Positions 19,211-27,800 of a DNA stretch of 64,000 bases are shown here, piece by piece. Position 1 is the stretch's first letter, and every line of letters starts with the position of its first letter. The notes beneath the pieces were generated by a model. It was given only the letters and a program-made list of their open reading frames with translations. It was not told the DNA's origin and did not search any database. The position numbers were made by a program, and so were the translations under genes. The DNA is from JADJMO01 sp016794445 (GTDB taxonomy: Bacteria > Myxococcota_A > Polyangia > Polyangiales > JADJMO01), in contig JAEUKC010000313.1 in NCBI GenBank assembly GCA_016794445.1, forward strand, positions 1 to 64,000, read 5' to 3'.

Positions 19211-21631
19211 TCAGGGATCGACGGCCGTGTGCAAGGACGACGAGACCCCGTCGGTGACGAAGCGGATCGTGCCCTCGCGGTCGGTCCGGTGCACGCGCAC
19301 ACGGGCGGCGAGGAGGTGCTCGAGCGCGTGCGGGTGGGGGTGACCGAAGCGGTTGCGGACGCCGCACGAGACGGCGGCCCACGTGGGCGAGACGGCGGCG
19401 AGGAACGCCGGACTGCTGCTCGTGCGCGAGCCGTGGTGGCCCACCTTCAAGAACTCGGCACGCAGGTCGACGCCGCGCGCGACGAGCGCCTGCTCCGCCT
19501 CGTGCTCGGCGTCGCCCACGAGGAGCACGTGCCGTCCGCCGAAGCCGATGCGCACGACGAAGGAGTTGTCGTTCGCGTTCACGTAGGGGGTGGGTGAGGG
19601 ACAGGGGTGCAGCACCTCGACGAGGGCGCCGGAGATCTGGTGCGCGCCGCAGAGCTCGCGCGGTCGCCGGATGGGCGTCTTGCGTCCGCGCAGGCCGGCG
19701 AGCAGCGCGGCGTAGGCCGGGCCGGCGCCCTCGGCCTCGCCCTGGCCGGTGTCCCAGAACTCTCCCGGTCGTACGCGGGAGAGCGCCGCAGGGAGCCCGA
19801 GGAAGTGATCGGGGTGCGGGTGGCTCAGCACCACCACGTCGAGCGCGGAGCGACGCCGCGCCGCGAGCACCGGGCCGACGATGTTGCGCCCCGGGTCGAA
19901 CGCCGACCCGACCTCGCCGCCCGCGTCGAACAGCATCGCGCCGCCGAGCGGGAGATCGACCAGGACCGAGTCACCCTGCCCCACGTCGAGCACCGAGACC
20001 GCGAGCACGGAGGTGGGGCGGGCGACCGCGCGCACGCGGACCTCGAGCAGCAGCAGCGCGGCGACGCCGACGGCGACGGTCACGCGCCGCAGCCGGGGCA
20101 AGCCGGCGAACGCGACCAGCGCCGCGAAGGCGACGGCGAGCTCGAGCGCGGTGGGCGGCGGGAGATCGAGCACCGGCATGGACGGCGCGCCCGCCACGCG
20201 AGCGACGCCGCGCAGCGCGATCAACGAGCCCGCGGCGAGGCGACCGACCAGGGGCACCCCGCCGGCGACGGCGGCGAGGTTGGCGAGAGGGAGCGCGAGC
20301 AGCTCGCCGACCGGGACCGCGACCAGGTTGGCGAGGACCGCGAGGACCGGCACCGACCCGGCGAACGACGTGACGAGCGGCGTGCAGGCGACGCTCGCCG
20401 AGACGCTCGTGGCGAGGGCCGTCGCGAGCCAGCGCGGGAGCCCGCGCGCGAGGAAGGCGCGGATGGGCTCGGCGAGGACGAGCAGGCCGACGGTGGCGCA
20501 CAGCGAGAGCGTGAACGACAGATCGAACGGGCAGAGCGGGTCGACGGCGAGCATCGCGAGGACGGACCAGGCGAGGGCCCGGAGCGCGTCGGGCCGCCGC
20601 CGCGCGACCCGGACGAGCAGCAGCACCACGGCCATCGCCGTCGCGCGCCGGGCCGAGCCGGAGTCACCGGCGATCTGCTCGTAGGCGAGCGCGCAGGGCA
20701 CGCCCACGAGCGCCGCGAGCCGCGCCGACTCGACGCGCCGCGAGAGCCACGGCACGCGCGCGAACGACCAGGTGAGGACGAGCACGAGCCCCCCGATCGC
20801 GAGCGCGACGTGCGAGCCGGAGACCGCGAGGAGGTGGGTGAGGCCGCTGCGCCGGAACGCGTCGTCGTCCGCGGGGGCGAGGTCTTCTTCGCCGAGGACG
20901 AGGGCGCGACCGAGCGGCGCGAGCTCGGGACCGAGGGTGCGCTCGAGGCGCGCGCGCAGCCGCGCCCGCAGGCGATCGAGGAGCGCTGGCGGGCCCCGAC
21001 CGTGGGCGACGATGTCGACGGCGAGCGCCGTGCCCGAGAGCGCGTGGCCGCGGCGCGCGAAGGCCGCCCGCGGATCGCCGAGGTCGGGGTCGCGGTTGCG
21101 GCGGCTCGGGGCGAGCTGCGCGACGATCTCGACGCGATCGCCGCGCGCCACGGACGCGGGCACGTCGAAGAGGCGCGTGCGGAGGCCCGCTTCCCGGACC
21201 CCGCCGCCACAGTCGATGCGCTCGACCCACACGTCGGCCCGCAGGACGCCGCGTTGCAGGGGCATGCCGACGACCTCGCCCGAGAGCCAGCAACGGTCGG
21301 CGTGGGGGACCAGCGCGAGGGCCTTCTCGGCCGCGGCCTCGTCGCGCACGACCGCGCGGCGCGCGCGCGCGAACCCGACGACCAGCGCGACGACCACGAA
21401 CGGAGCGACGACCCACGAGAGCCGGAAGCTGCCGAAGCGAGCCACGAGGACGAACACGACGAGGACGAGCGCGGCCGGCAGCGCGTGCACCACCCCCAGC
21501 GCGCCGAGCAGGCCCGCCGCGGCGACGACGAGGAACGGGTCGAGGGGCTGCACCACCAGGCGGCTCCTGAGAGGACCGTGCCACCCCAAATGCTCGGGAG
21601 ACTCGCCCATGGCCGCCGGCGGCGAGACCAT
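19211..21631 (-). CDS. comEC: ComEC/Rec2 DNA-uptake channel
   Basis: 806 residues. Inner-membrane channel that moves single-stranded DNA into the cytoplasm during transformation. Order: N-terminal hydrophobic segments, a DUF4131-like soluble domain with SGTALAVDIVAHGRG, then the Competence domain with the diagnostic FRRSGLTHLLAVSGSHVALA and about ten membrane segments. The C-terminal part is a metallo-beta-lactamase-like domain with VLDVGQGDSVLVDL, VLSHPHPDHFLGL and LKVGHHGSRTSSSPAFL, so the nuclease-like metal site looks intact. Full length compared with the family (about 750-800). An alternative ATG lies at 21610. Confidence 0.93.
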   Translation of the reverse strand: MVSPPAAMGESPEHLGWHGPLRSRLVVQPLDPFLVVAAAGLLGALGVVHALPAALVLVVFVLVARFGSFRLSWVVAPFVVVALVVGFARARRAVVRDEAAAEKALALVPHADRCWLSGEVVGMPLQRGVLRADVWVERIDCGGGVREAGLRTRLFDVPASVARGDRVEIVAQLAPSRRNRDPDLGDPRAAFARRGHALSGTALAVDIVAHGRGPPALLDRLRARLRARLERTLGPELAPLGRALVLGEEDLAPADDDAFRRSGLTHLLAVSGSHVALAIGGLVLVLTWSFARVPWLSRRVESARLAALVGVPCALAYEQIAGDSGSARRATAMAVVLLLVRVARRRPDALRALAWSVLAMLAVDPLCPFDLSFTLSLCATVGLLVLAEPIRAFLARGLPRWLATALATSVSASVACTPLVTSFAGSVPVLAVLANLVAVPVGELLALPLANLAAVAGGVPLVGRLAAGSLIALRGVARVAGAPSMPVLDLPPPTALELAVAFAALVAFAGLPRLRRVTVAVGVAALLLLEVRVRAVARPTSVLAVSVLDVGQGDSVLVDLPLGGAMLFDAGGEVGSAFDPGRNIVGPVLAARRRSALDVVVLSHPHPDHFLGLPAALSRVRPGEFWDTGQGEAEGAGPAYAALLAGLRGRKTPIRRPRELCGAHQISGALVEVLHPCPSPTPYVNANDNSFVVRIGFGGRHVLLVGDAEHEAEQALVARGVDLRAEFLKVGHHGSRTSSSPAFLAAVSPTWAAVSCGVRNRFGHPHPHALEHLLAARVRVHRTDREGTIRFVTDGVSSSLHTAVDP

Positions 21632-21665
21632 TCCGCCGGCGGACCGCCGGCGGTAGCGTGCGTCC

Positions 21666-22478
21666 GTGCTCGAATTCGCGCCCGACCAGCCGCCCGTGCC
21701 CGCCCGCCCCGCCGCGACCGTCCTCCTCCTCCGCGACGGCCCTCACGGCGTCGAGGTCTGCGTCATGCAGCGCAGCCCGAACAGCGCGTTCATGGGCGGC
21801 GCGATCGTCTTCCCGGGTGGACGACTCGAGGAGGGCGATTCTCCCGCGCGCTTCGCGGGGCACTTCGTCGCCCCGCGCGAGGGCCACTGGCTCGACGACG
21901 AAGGCCTCGCCGCGCGCATCGCCGCCTGCCGCGAGTCCGTCGAGGAGGTCTCGCTCGTGCCGCTGGTCGGAGCCGCCGAGCCCGCGAACCTGCGGACCGC
22001 CTTGCTCGACGGCCTCGTCTCGAGCGGGGCCAAGCTCGACCTCGCAGCCCTCGTGCCGCTCTCGCGCTGGGTGACGCCGGAGGCCGAGAAGCGGCGCTAC
22101 GACGCTCGCTTCTTCGTCGCGCGCGCGCCGGCCCATCAGACCCCGAAGAGCGACGACCACGAGGCCGTGCGCGTGCTGTTCGCGACACCCGCGGGCCTGC
22201 TCGCGCAGGCGCTCGAGGGAGCGATCTCGCTGTTCCCTCCCACCCACCGCACGCTCGAGATCCTCGCGCGCTCGGCCACGGTCGACGCGGCGCTCGACGC
22301 GGCCCGGAGCGCGCCTTCGATCGAGCCGATCTGCCCGCGCTTCGTGCTCGACGGGGGTGTCCCCACGCTCGCTCTGCCCGGGGATCCTCTCCACGAGGTG
22401 CGTGAGCGGCGCATCGCCGGAGGTTCTCGCTACGTGCTCCGTGACGCACGGTGGGTGTCGGAGAACGCGCCCGCATGA
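21666..22478 (+). CDS. NUDIX hydrolase
   Basis: 270 residues from a GTG 34 bases from the divergent comEC. RPAATVLLLRDGPHGVEVCV opens the fold. The Nudix box is split by an insertion: FPGGRLEEGD, about 25 residues, then AARIAACRESVEEVSLVPL, giving the REx2EE core. This spacing is typical of the long NUDT19/CoA-diphosphatase-like NUDIX subgroup with an extended C-terminus. Substrate unknown; acyl-CoA or a nucleotide diphosphate is possible by family. A TAGCGT hexamer 6 bases upstream could be the -10 of a leaderless transcript. Confidence 0.85.
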   Translation: MLEFAPDQPPVPARPAATVLLLRDGPHGVEVCVMQRSPNSAFMGGAIVFPGGRLEEGDSPARFAGHFVAPREGHWLDDEGLAARIAACRESVEEVSLVPLVGAAEPANLRTALLDGLVSSGAKLDLAALVPLSRWVTPEAEKRRYDARFFVARAPAHQTPKSDDHEAVRVLFATPAGLLAQALEGAISLFPPTHRTLEILARSATVDAALDAARSAPSIEPICPRFVLDGGVPTLALPGDPLHEVRERRIAGGSRYVLRDARWVSENAPA

Positions 22479-22530
22479 GGGCGAAAACCATTGCGGGTGG
22501 CGGGCGCCCAAGGCAGGCTCCGCCCCCGCC

Positions 22531-23205
22531 ATGGACGTCAAGCCGACCTCGTCATCGCATGCAGCGTCCTCGCACGCGGATCGGGCCCTGGGCATCGAGG
22601 CGCCGAGTGGGCGGGCGGCGCGCGCGCGCGATGTGATCCTCCCTCCCGACCTGTTCACCGCCTCGGATCTCGCGCGGTTCTGCCAGGTCGATCTCAAGAC
22701 GATCCACAACTGGTCCGACAAGGGCCAGATCCCGCACTTCCGCACGCCGGGGCGCCACCTGCGGTTCCGCCGCCTCGACGTGCTCGATTTCCTGCGTCGC
22801 TATGGCTACGCGATCCCCGACATCCTCCGCGCGACGCGCCCCCGCCTCGTGGTCGTCGACGCCGACGCGCAGACCCAGGCCACCCTCAAGCGCACGCTGC
22901 AGAAGCGCTTCGAGATCATCAGCTACGTCGACCCGGTCGACGCGCTCGTCAACCTCGCGCAGGTGCAGCCCGACCTGCTCGTCGTCGAGGTCGCGACCGA
23001 GGTCGGTGGGCTCGACGGCGTGCACTTCCTCGAGCGCCTCCGCGAGGTGGAGGCCACGCGCCACATCCGCAACCTCGTCTTCACGAAGCGCCCCGACGTG
23101 AGGGCGCGCGCCCTCGCCGCTGGCGCCCTGTCGGTCCACGACAAGGACGACCTCGCCGGCCTCAAGACCGCGCTCGAGGCCATCTCCGGCGTCGGCAACG
23201 GCTGA
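22531..23205 (+). CDS. Regulator: MerR/excisionase-type HTH fused to a receiver-like domain
   Basis: 224 residues. After a Ser-rich N-terminus, residues about 45-95 form an HTH_17-type winged helix (FTASDLARFCQVDLKTIHNW, then GRHLRFRRLDVLDFLRRYGY). Residues about 105-220 are a receiver-like domain (RLVVVDADAQTQATLKRTLQ, DLLVVEVATEVGGLDGVHFL, LVFTKRPDVRARALAAGALS, then a lysine in HDKDD). The phospho-acceptor position normally held by aspartate is Glu153, as in phosphomimetic mutants. A constitutively active or phosphorylation-independent DNA-binding regulator is inferred. The ATG of the next gene overlaps its stop. Confidence 0.82.
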   Translation: MDVKPTSSSHAASSHADRALGIEAPSGRAARARDVILPPDLFTASDLARFCQVDLKTIHNWSDKGQIPHFRTPGRHLRFRRLDVLDFLRRYGYAIPDILRATRPRLVVVDADAQTQATLKRTLQKRFEIISYVDPVDALVNLAQVQPDLLVVEVATEVGGLDGVHFLERLREVEATRHIRNLVFTKRPDVRARALAAGALSVHDKDDLAGLKTALEAISGVGNG

Positions 23206-23579
23206 TGGCCGGCCTCGATCTCGCCGACGCCGAGCGTCGCGACCTCGTGGAGCGCTGCAAGGAAGAGGTGCTCGCCCTGGTCGACGAGGCGCGCGCCAGC
23301 GGGATCCCCCTCGCCGACGCGGTCGTGCTGGTCGCAGACGATCGCGACCCGCTCGGTCAGCGCGCCCTCGCGGCGTGTGCGGAGCTCGGCCACCCCGTCT
23401 CGGGTGCGGAGGTGTACGTGGTGGGGCTCCACCGCTCCATGGCCATCGAGCTCCTGCGTCGGGTGTCGCCGGCCCACGTCGACGACATGGTCGACGAGGC
23501 CCCGATCGGCGCGGCGCGCCTGCTTTGCGTGGCGTTTGGCGGGGTCCGCTCCACCTTCGTGGGCATCGCCGAGGCTTAG
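23205..23579 (+). CDS. Unknown small soluble protein
   Basis: 124 residues, start ATG overlapping the upstream TGA, so translationally coupled to the HTH-receiver regulator. Alternates helices and strands (ADAERRDLVERCKEEVLALV, DAVVLVADDRDPLGQRALAA, EVYVVGLHRSMAIELLRRVS, LLCVAFGGVRSTFVGIAEA). No signal peptide and no family I recognise. The tight coupling suggests a partner or target of the regulator. Confidence 0.7.
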   Translation: MAGLDLADAERRDLVERCKEEVLALVDEARASGIPLADAVVLVADDRDPLGQRALAACAELGHPVSGAEVYVVGLHRSMAIELLRRVSPAHVDDMVDEAPIGAARLLCVAFGGVRSTFVGIAEA

Positions 23580-23618
23580 CGTGGTCTGTCGGCCGGGCCC
23601 GTGGCATTCTCTCCGGGG

Positions 23619-24536
23619 ATGAGCGAGGGCGGAAGAGGGCCGGGAGAGGGCACGGCCGCACGCCTGCGCGCCGAGGCGCTGTCCTCCGAGCGAGGGCTGC
23701 CCGTCTCCGAGGAGCAGCCCCTCTTCATCGCTCCGCCGCTCGACCTGCACCTGCAGACCCTGCAGACCGGGGTCGACTCGGGTTTCCGCGAAGCCATCGT
23801 GCAGGCGCTGATCGCCGACCCGCACGACGACCCGACCGGCACGCGGGCCAAGAGCCGCTCCGAAGCGAAGACGGTCCAGGACATCGACGAGATGGCCGAG
23901 CTCCTCCCCGACGAGGGCGAGGTCACGCGCTTCGTGGAGCTCGGCGCCGACACCTCCAACGAGAGCACCGTCGTCGGCGAGAACCGCCTCGTGCTGCTGC
24001 AGCTCCTGCGGTCGATCGGCGCGATCGAGCGCACCCCCACCTCGCTCGACGGACGGCCCTCCAAGGAGTCCATCCTCCTCGGTCGCGAGCGCGCGCTCCG
24101 CTTCCGCATCGCGCTGCTCGACATGTGGACCGACGAGCCGGTGAGCATGGTCGAGTCGGGGCCGCTGCGGCCGCACGCGCTCGATGCCCTGCTCCAGGCC
24201 GCGTTGCTCGTGGCGTTCGCGCACGATCCGGAGCCCGACCCGGAGGTCCTCGTCGGCGGCCGCGACCCCGAGCTGTTCGGCGCGGTGCTGTACGCCATCC
24301 GCGACCTCTGGCCCCACCTCGGCCGGCAGGTCGTCCGCGACGCGGGCGCGGCGGCCTGTGCGCGGGTGAGCGTGCTCGGAGCGGCGCGCGCCCTCGACAT
24401 GTTGCGCAACCTCGCTCTCGACCTCGACGACGAGTCCCAGGCGGCGGCGACCTTGCTCGTCCACCACCTCGGCGATCTGATCGGCCCGCAGGTGGCCGAG
24501 ATGGTCGGGCTCGTGCGCGGTGCGCTCGGCCGGTGA
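23619..24536 (+). CDS. Unknown helical protein
   Basis: 305 residues, soluble and mostly helical. Segments include LDLHLQTLQTGVDSGFREAI, FVELGADTSNESTVVGENRL, LLGRERALRFRIALLDMWTD and long Leu/Ala helices towards the end (ARALDMLRNLALDLDDESQA). No catalytic motif seen. Start ATG preceded by GGGG; an in-frame upstream ATG at 23601 is less likely. Third gene of a same-strand run with the HTH-receiver regulator. Confidence 0.65.
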   Translation: MSEGGRGPGEGTAARLRAEALSSERGLPVSEEQPLFIAPPLDLHLQTLQTGVDSGFREAIVQALIADPHDDPTGTRAKSRSEAKTVQDIDEMAELLPDEGEVTRFVELGADTSNESTVVGENRLVLLQLLRSIGAIERTPTSLDGRPSKESILLGRERALRFRIALLDMWTDEPVSMVESGPLRPHALDALLQAALLVAFAHDPEPDPEVLVGGRDPELFGAVLYAIRDLWPHLGRQVVRDAGAAACARVSVLGAARALDMLRNLALDLDDESQAAATLLVHHLGDLIGPQVAEMVGLVRGALGR

Positions 24537-24567
24537 CGTCCGGCCTCTCGCCGTCTACGGGGGAGCC

Positions 24568-25797
24568 ATGCGGTTGCCTCTCGCCCTCTCCTCCCTGACT
24601 CTTGGCCTGCTCGTCGGATGCAGCGATCCAGCGGTGGCCCCGGCCGAGACCGACACGGGTCTCGACACGGGTCTCGACATGGGCACCGCCGACGGCACCC
24701 TCGACACGACGGCCGACACGGGCGCGCTGGACGCGAGCCCCGACACGAGCGGCGACGCCGCGACCGACACCAAGGCGGACACGGCGGTCGAGGCGGCGAC
24801 CGACACCGCCGTCGACGCGACCCCACCGCTGCCCTCCTGCCTCGGCGAGACGCGGGCGATGGTCATCTCCGCCGGCCTCCCGTTCACCGACGTCTCCGTC
24901 GGCACCTCGCCGGCCAAGGTCACCGGCAAGTTCCTGCTCGATCTCGCGACCACGGGCTCGACGATCGACCTCGGGGCCTTCACCGGCACCAAGCCCACCG
25001 CATCGGGTTGCAACCCCGCGCTGCTCGGTCAGTCGTGCAAGTTCACCGACCTCGACTTCTTCGGCAGCTGGGGGATGGTCACGCTGCGCACCGCAGACCA
25101 CTCCGGCATCACCGGATCGGTCCGCGAGGCGGGCATCCTCGGCACCGACTTCTTCTCCGTGCTGGCCCTCACGCTGGACTACACGGGCAAACAGGTGCGC
25201 CGCACGACCAAGGCGTCGCTGTGCGACGACGCGACCCTCGCCGGCGCCGGCTTCTCTCCGCTGTCGACGGCGGGCTTCTACTCCAACGATTTCGGCAAGC
25301 TCAAGCCACTGTCGGCGGTCGACGCGGCCGCGCCGACGGGCGTCACCGTCGCCAACGTGCCCACCGTGCCGCTGTGGGTCGCGGGCGTGCGCGCCGACGC
25401 CCAGCTCGACACCGGCTTCGACGACGGCCTCGTGCCGTTCTCGATCAACGTGAACCAGGCGTTCTTCGACGCCATCAAGGCCAAGTCGCCGACCGCGCTC
25501 GTCCGCGACAGCTCGCGCGACCTCGTGCTCTCGACCTGCGTCGGCGGCCTCTCCGAGCCCGTCGAGGCCTACACGCTCTCGGCCGGCAACGCGGCCGAGC
25601 TCCGCACCGAGGCCGGCGTCGCGGCGCACTCGTACCCGAAGGCCGTGCTCTTCGTGAAGCGCACCCCGGTGGGCGCGAAGGTCTGTGGCGGCATCGGCAC
25701 GTGGACCGCGCCGGCCGCCCAGGTCGCGGCCTCGATCTTCCTCGACGCCGGCGTCATCCTCTTCGACCCCTTCAGCTCCCGCGTCTGGATGAGGTGA
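24568..25797 (+). CDS. Aspartic-protease-like lipoprotein
   Basis: 409 residues. Signal peptide MRLPLALSSLTLGLLVGC (lipobox), then about 65 residues of DTG/DTA-rich tether (TDTGLDTGLDMGTADGTLDT). The mature domain has two retropepsin-like positions: FLLDLATTGSTIDLG, where the catalytic DTG is replaced by TTG, and DAQLDTGFDDGLVPF, which keeps DTG. Other strands (GILGTDFFSVLALTLDYTGK) fit the double-beta-barrel. I infer a surface-tethered aspartic-protease fold, possibly inactive. The start has GGGGGAG just upstream. The C-terminus abuts the large repeat element. Confidence 0.7.
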   Translation: MRLPLALSSLTLGLLVGCSDPAVAPAETDTGLDTGLDMGTADGTLDTTADTGALDASPDTSGDAATDTKADTAVEAATDTAVDATPPLPSCLGETRAMVISAGLPFTDVSVGTSPAKVTGKFLLDLATTGSTIDLGAFTGTKPTASGCNPALLGQSCKFTDLDFFGSWGMVTLRTADHSGITGSVREAGILGTDFFSVLALTLDYTGKQVRRTTKASLCDDATLAGAGFSPLSTAGFYSNDFGKLKPLSAVDAAAPTGVTVANVPTVPLWVAGVRADAQLDTGFDDGLVPFSINVNQAFFDAIKAKSPTALVRDSSRDLVLSTCVGGLSEPVEAYTLSAGNAAELRTEAGVAAHSYPKAVLFVKRTPVGAKVCGGIGTWTAPAAQVAASIFLDAGVILFDPFSSRVWMR

Positions 25798-25801
25798 TCC
25801 T

Positions 25802-26119
25802 GGAGGGGCCCGCCCCTCGGGGTCGGCCGCCGCCCTCGGCACGGGGACCGAACGGCCCACGTGTGCGCCGCGACGACGGCCGCACGGGGACCGAACGGCC
25901 CGCGCACCGTACGCCGCGACGACGCCCACTCCCGCCGCGAAGCGGCGCGGGGGGTGGGAGGCGGTCTGCGACGCGACGTAGCCCGAAGGGCGGAGGCGAC
26001 GACGCTCCACTCCCGCCGCGAAGCGGCGCGGGGGGTGGGAGGCGGTCTGCGACGCGACGTAGCCCGAAGGGCGGAGGCGCGGCGCGGCGGCCGACCCCGA
26101 GGGGGGCAGGCCCCCCTCT
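25802..26119. repeat. Palindromic intergenic element, copy 3
   Basis: Fills the 328-base gap between the convergent protease-like gene and purH. Outer arms are a perfect 18-base inverted repeat, CCTCGGGGTCGGCCGCCG (25815-25832) and its complement (26085-26102), themselves flanked by GGGGCCC/GCCCC hairpins. Inside are two CACGGGGACCGAACGGCCC copies and a 73-base tandem unit. The unit CCGCCGCGAAGCGGCGCGGG and GGTCTGCGACGCGACG resembles the core of the element near 9.2 kb. No coding signal. Confidence 0.75.
25926..26079 (+). repeat. 73-bp unit in tandem (period 81)
   Basis: Two identical copies (25926-25998 and 26007-26079) separated by 8 bases, beginning CCACTCCCGCCGCGAAGCGG and ending GGGCGGAGGCG. 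Part of the palindromic element. Confidence 0.85.
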
Positions 26120-26125
26120 AGCAAC

Positions 26126-27736
26126 TCAGTGCCGGAAGTGGCGGAAGCCGGTGAAGACCATGGCGAGGCCGTACTGATCCGCGCACGCGATGACCTCGGC
26201 GTCCTTCACGCTGCCGCCGGGCTGTGCGATCGCCGTGACGCCGCCGCGCGCTGCGGCCTCGACGCCGTCGGGGAACGGGAAGAACGCGTCCGAGCCGAGC
26301 ACGCTGCCCTTCGCGGAATCGCCCGCCTTCTTGAGCGCGATCTCGACCGAGACCACGCGCGACATCTGGCCCGCGCCGACGCCCACCGTCTCGACCGTGG
26401 TGCCGTTCGCGCGCGCGAGCACGATCGCGTTGGACTTCACGTGCTTGGTGACCTTCCACGCGAAGGTGAGCGCGCGGAGCTCGTCGGCCGTCGGCGGGCG
26501 CTTGCTCACGACCTTGGCCGCCTCGACCTCTCCCGCGCTCGTGGCGTCCGCGCTCATCGCGACGATGCCGCCCGAGATGCGGCGGTAGTCGAGCTCGGCG
26601 GCCGAGCGAGCCGGGGGTGGCGCGCCGACCGCGAGCAGGCGGAGGTTCTTCTTGAGGCGCAGCACCTCGAGGGCGCCCGTCGAGAACGAGGGCGCGACGA
26701 TGCACTCGAGGAAAATCTCGCCCATCGCGCGCGCCGTGTCGGCGTCGACCTCGTGGCTCAGCGCGACGATGCCGCCGAACGCGCTGACGCTGTCGGCGTC
26801 GCGCGCCGCGCGGTACGCGTCCACCAGCGACGCCCCGGTGGCCACGCCGCACGGGTTCGCGTGCTTCACGATCACGCACGCGTGCTCGCTCTCGGACGCG
26901 TGCTCGCGCACCGCCGCGAGCGCCGCCTCGACGTCGACGAAGTTGTTGAACGAGAGCTCCTTGCCACCAGCGCCCAGGGCCTCGGCGCGCGCGAGGGTGC
27001 CCGGCTCGGCGCCGCGCTGGCGGTAGAAGGCGCCGCTCTGGTGCGGGTTCTCGCCGTAGCGCAGCCCGTAGCCCTTCTCGAACGTGAGCGTGAGGTAGCG
27101 CGGATAGAGCGGCGCCTCGGGCTCTCGCGAGAGGTAGCCTGCGATCGCGCCGTCGTAGGCCGCCGTGTGCGCGAACGCCTTGGCCGCGAGGCGGGTGCGG
27201 GTCGCGAGCGAGGTCTGTCCGTCGTGCGCCTCGAGCTCGGCGACCACCGCGTCGTAGTCGCTCGGATCGACGAGCACGGTGACCCGCGGGTGCGACTTGG
27301 CCGCCGACCGCACCATCGACGGCCCGCCGATGTCGATCTCCTCCACCAGCTCGGCGTGGGCGACGTTCGGCTTCGCGAGCGTCTCCTCGAAGGGGTAGAG
27401 GTTCACGACCACGAGATCGATCGGCTTGCCGCCGACCTTGGCGAGGTCGTCGGCGTCGATCTCGCCGCGCATGAGGATGCCGCCGTGCACCCGCGGATGG
27501 AGGGTCTTCACGCGACCGTCCATGATCTCCGGCGAGCCGGTGTAGTCGCTGACCTGCACCACGGGCACGCCGGCCTCGACCAGGTGGCGCGCCGTTCCGC
27601 CGGTGCTGAGGATCTCGACGCCCCGCGCGACGAGAGCGCGGGCGAGCTCCACGACGCCGCGCTTGTCCGAGACGGACACGAGCGCGCGACGGACGGGCTG
27701 CAGATCGGCGAGCGGGGGTGCGGGGACCTTCGACAT
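26126..27736 (-). CDS. purH: Bifunctional AICAR formyltransferase / IMP cyclohydrolase
   Basis: 536 residues. Performs the last two steps of IMP synthesis. The N-terminal IMP cyclohydrolase (MGS-like) domain shows VSVSDKRGVVELARALV, ILSTGGTARHLVEAGVPV, GRVKTLHPRVHGGIL and DLVVVNLYPFEET. The C-terminal AICAR transformylase domain has FEKGYGLRYGENPHQSG, VKHANPCGVATG and SDAFFPFPDGVEAAARGGV, all standard. Start ATG lies 6 bases after a good -10. Divergent from trpD with 64 bases between the start codons. The 3' end faces the large repeat element. Confidence 0.97.
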   Translation of the reverse strand: MSKVPAPPLADLQPVRRALVSVSDKRGVVELARALVARGVEILSTGGTARHLVEAGVPVVQVSDYTGSPEIMDGRVKTLHPRVHGGILMRGEIDADDLAKVGGKPIDLVVVNLYPFEETLAKPNVAHAELVEEIDIGGPSMVRSAAKSHPRVTVLVDPSDYDAVVAELEAHDGQTSLATRTRLAAKAFAHTAAYDGAIAGYLSREPEAPLYPRYLTLTFEKGYGLRYGENPHQSGAFYRQRGAEPGTLARAEALGAGGKELSFNNFVDVEAALAAVREHASESEHACVIVKHANPCGVATGASLVDAYRAARDADSVSAFGGIVALSHEVDADTARAMGEIFLECIVAPSFSTGALEVLRLKKNLRLLAVGAPPPARSAAELDYRRISGGIVAMSADATSAGEVEAAKVVSKRPPTADELRALTFAWKVTKHVKSNAIVLARANGTTVETVGVGAGQMSRVVSVEIALKKAGDSAKGSVLGSDAFFPFPDGVEAAARGGVTAIAQPGGSVKDAEVIACADQYGLAMVFTGFRHFRH

Positions 27737-27742
27737 GGCGCG

Positions 27743-27771
27743 GCGGTACCGGGTCCTTTGTGCGGGAGCAA
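27743..27771 (-). promoter_or_regulatory. Putative purH promoter
   Basis: Minus strand TTGCTC, 17-base spacer, TACCGC, with 6 bases between the -10 and the purH ATG, so the transcript would be leaderless. Same TACC-type -10 as several other starts in the window. Confidence 0.45.
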
Positions 27772-27800
27772 TGGCGAGCGTTGGGCTAGGCTGCGCCGCC

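Noticed and set aside
25926..26079. 73-base direct repeats as a CRISPR array
   Set aside because: Only two units with an 8-base gap; no spacers of 30-40 bases and no cas genes.
23923..26124. 733-codon minus-strand frame over the protease-like lipoprotein
   Set aside because: Runs through the large repeat element and has repeated low-complexity shadow sequence.
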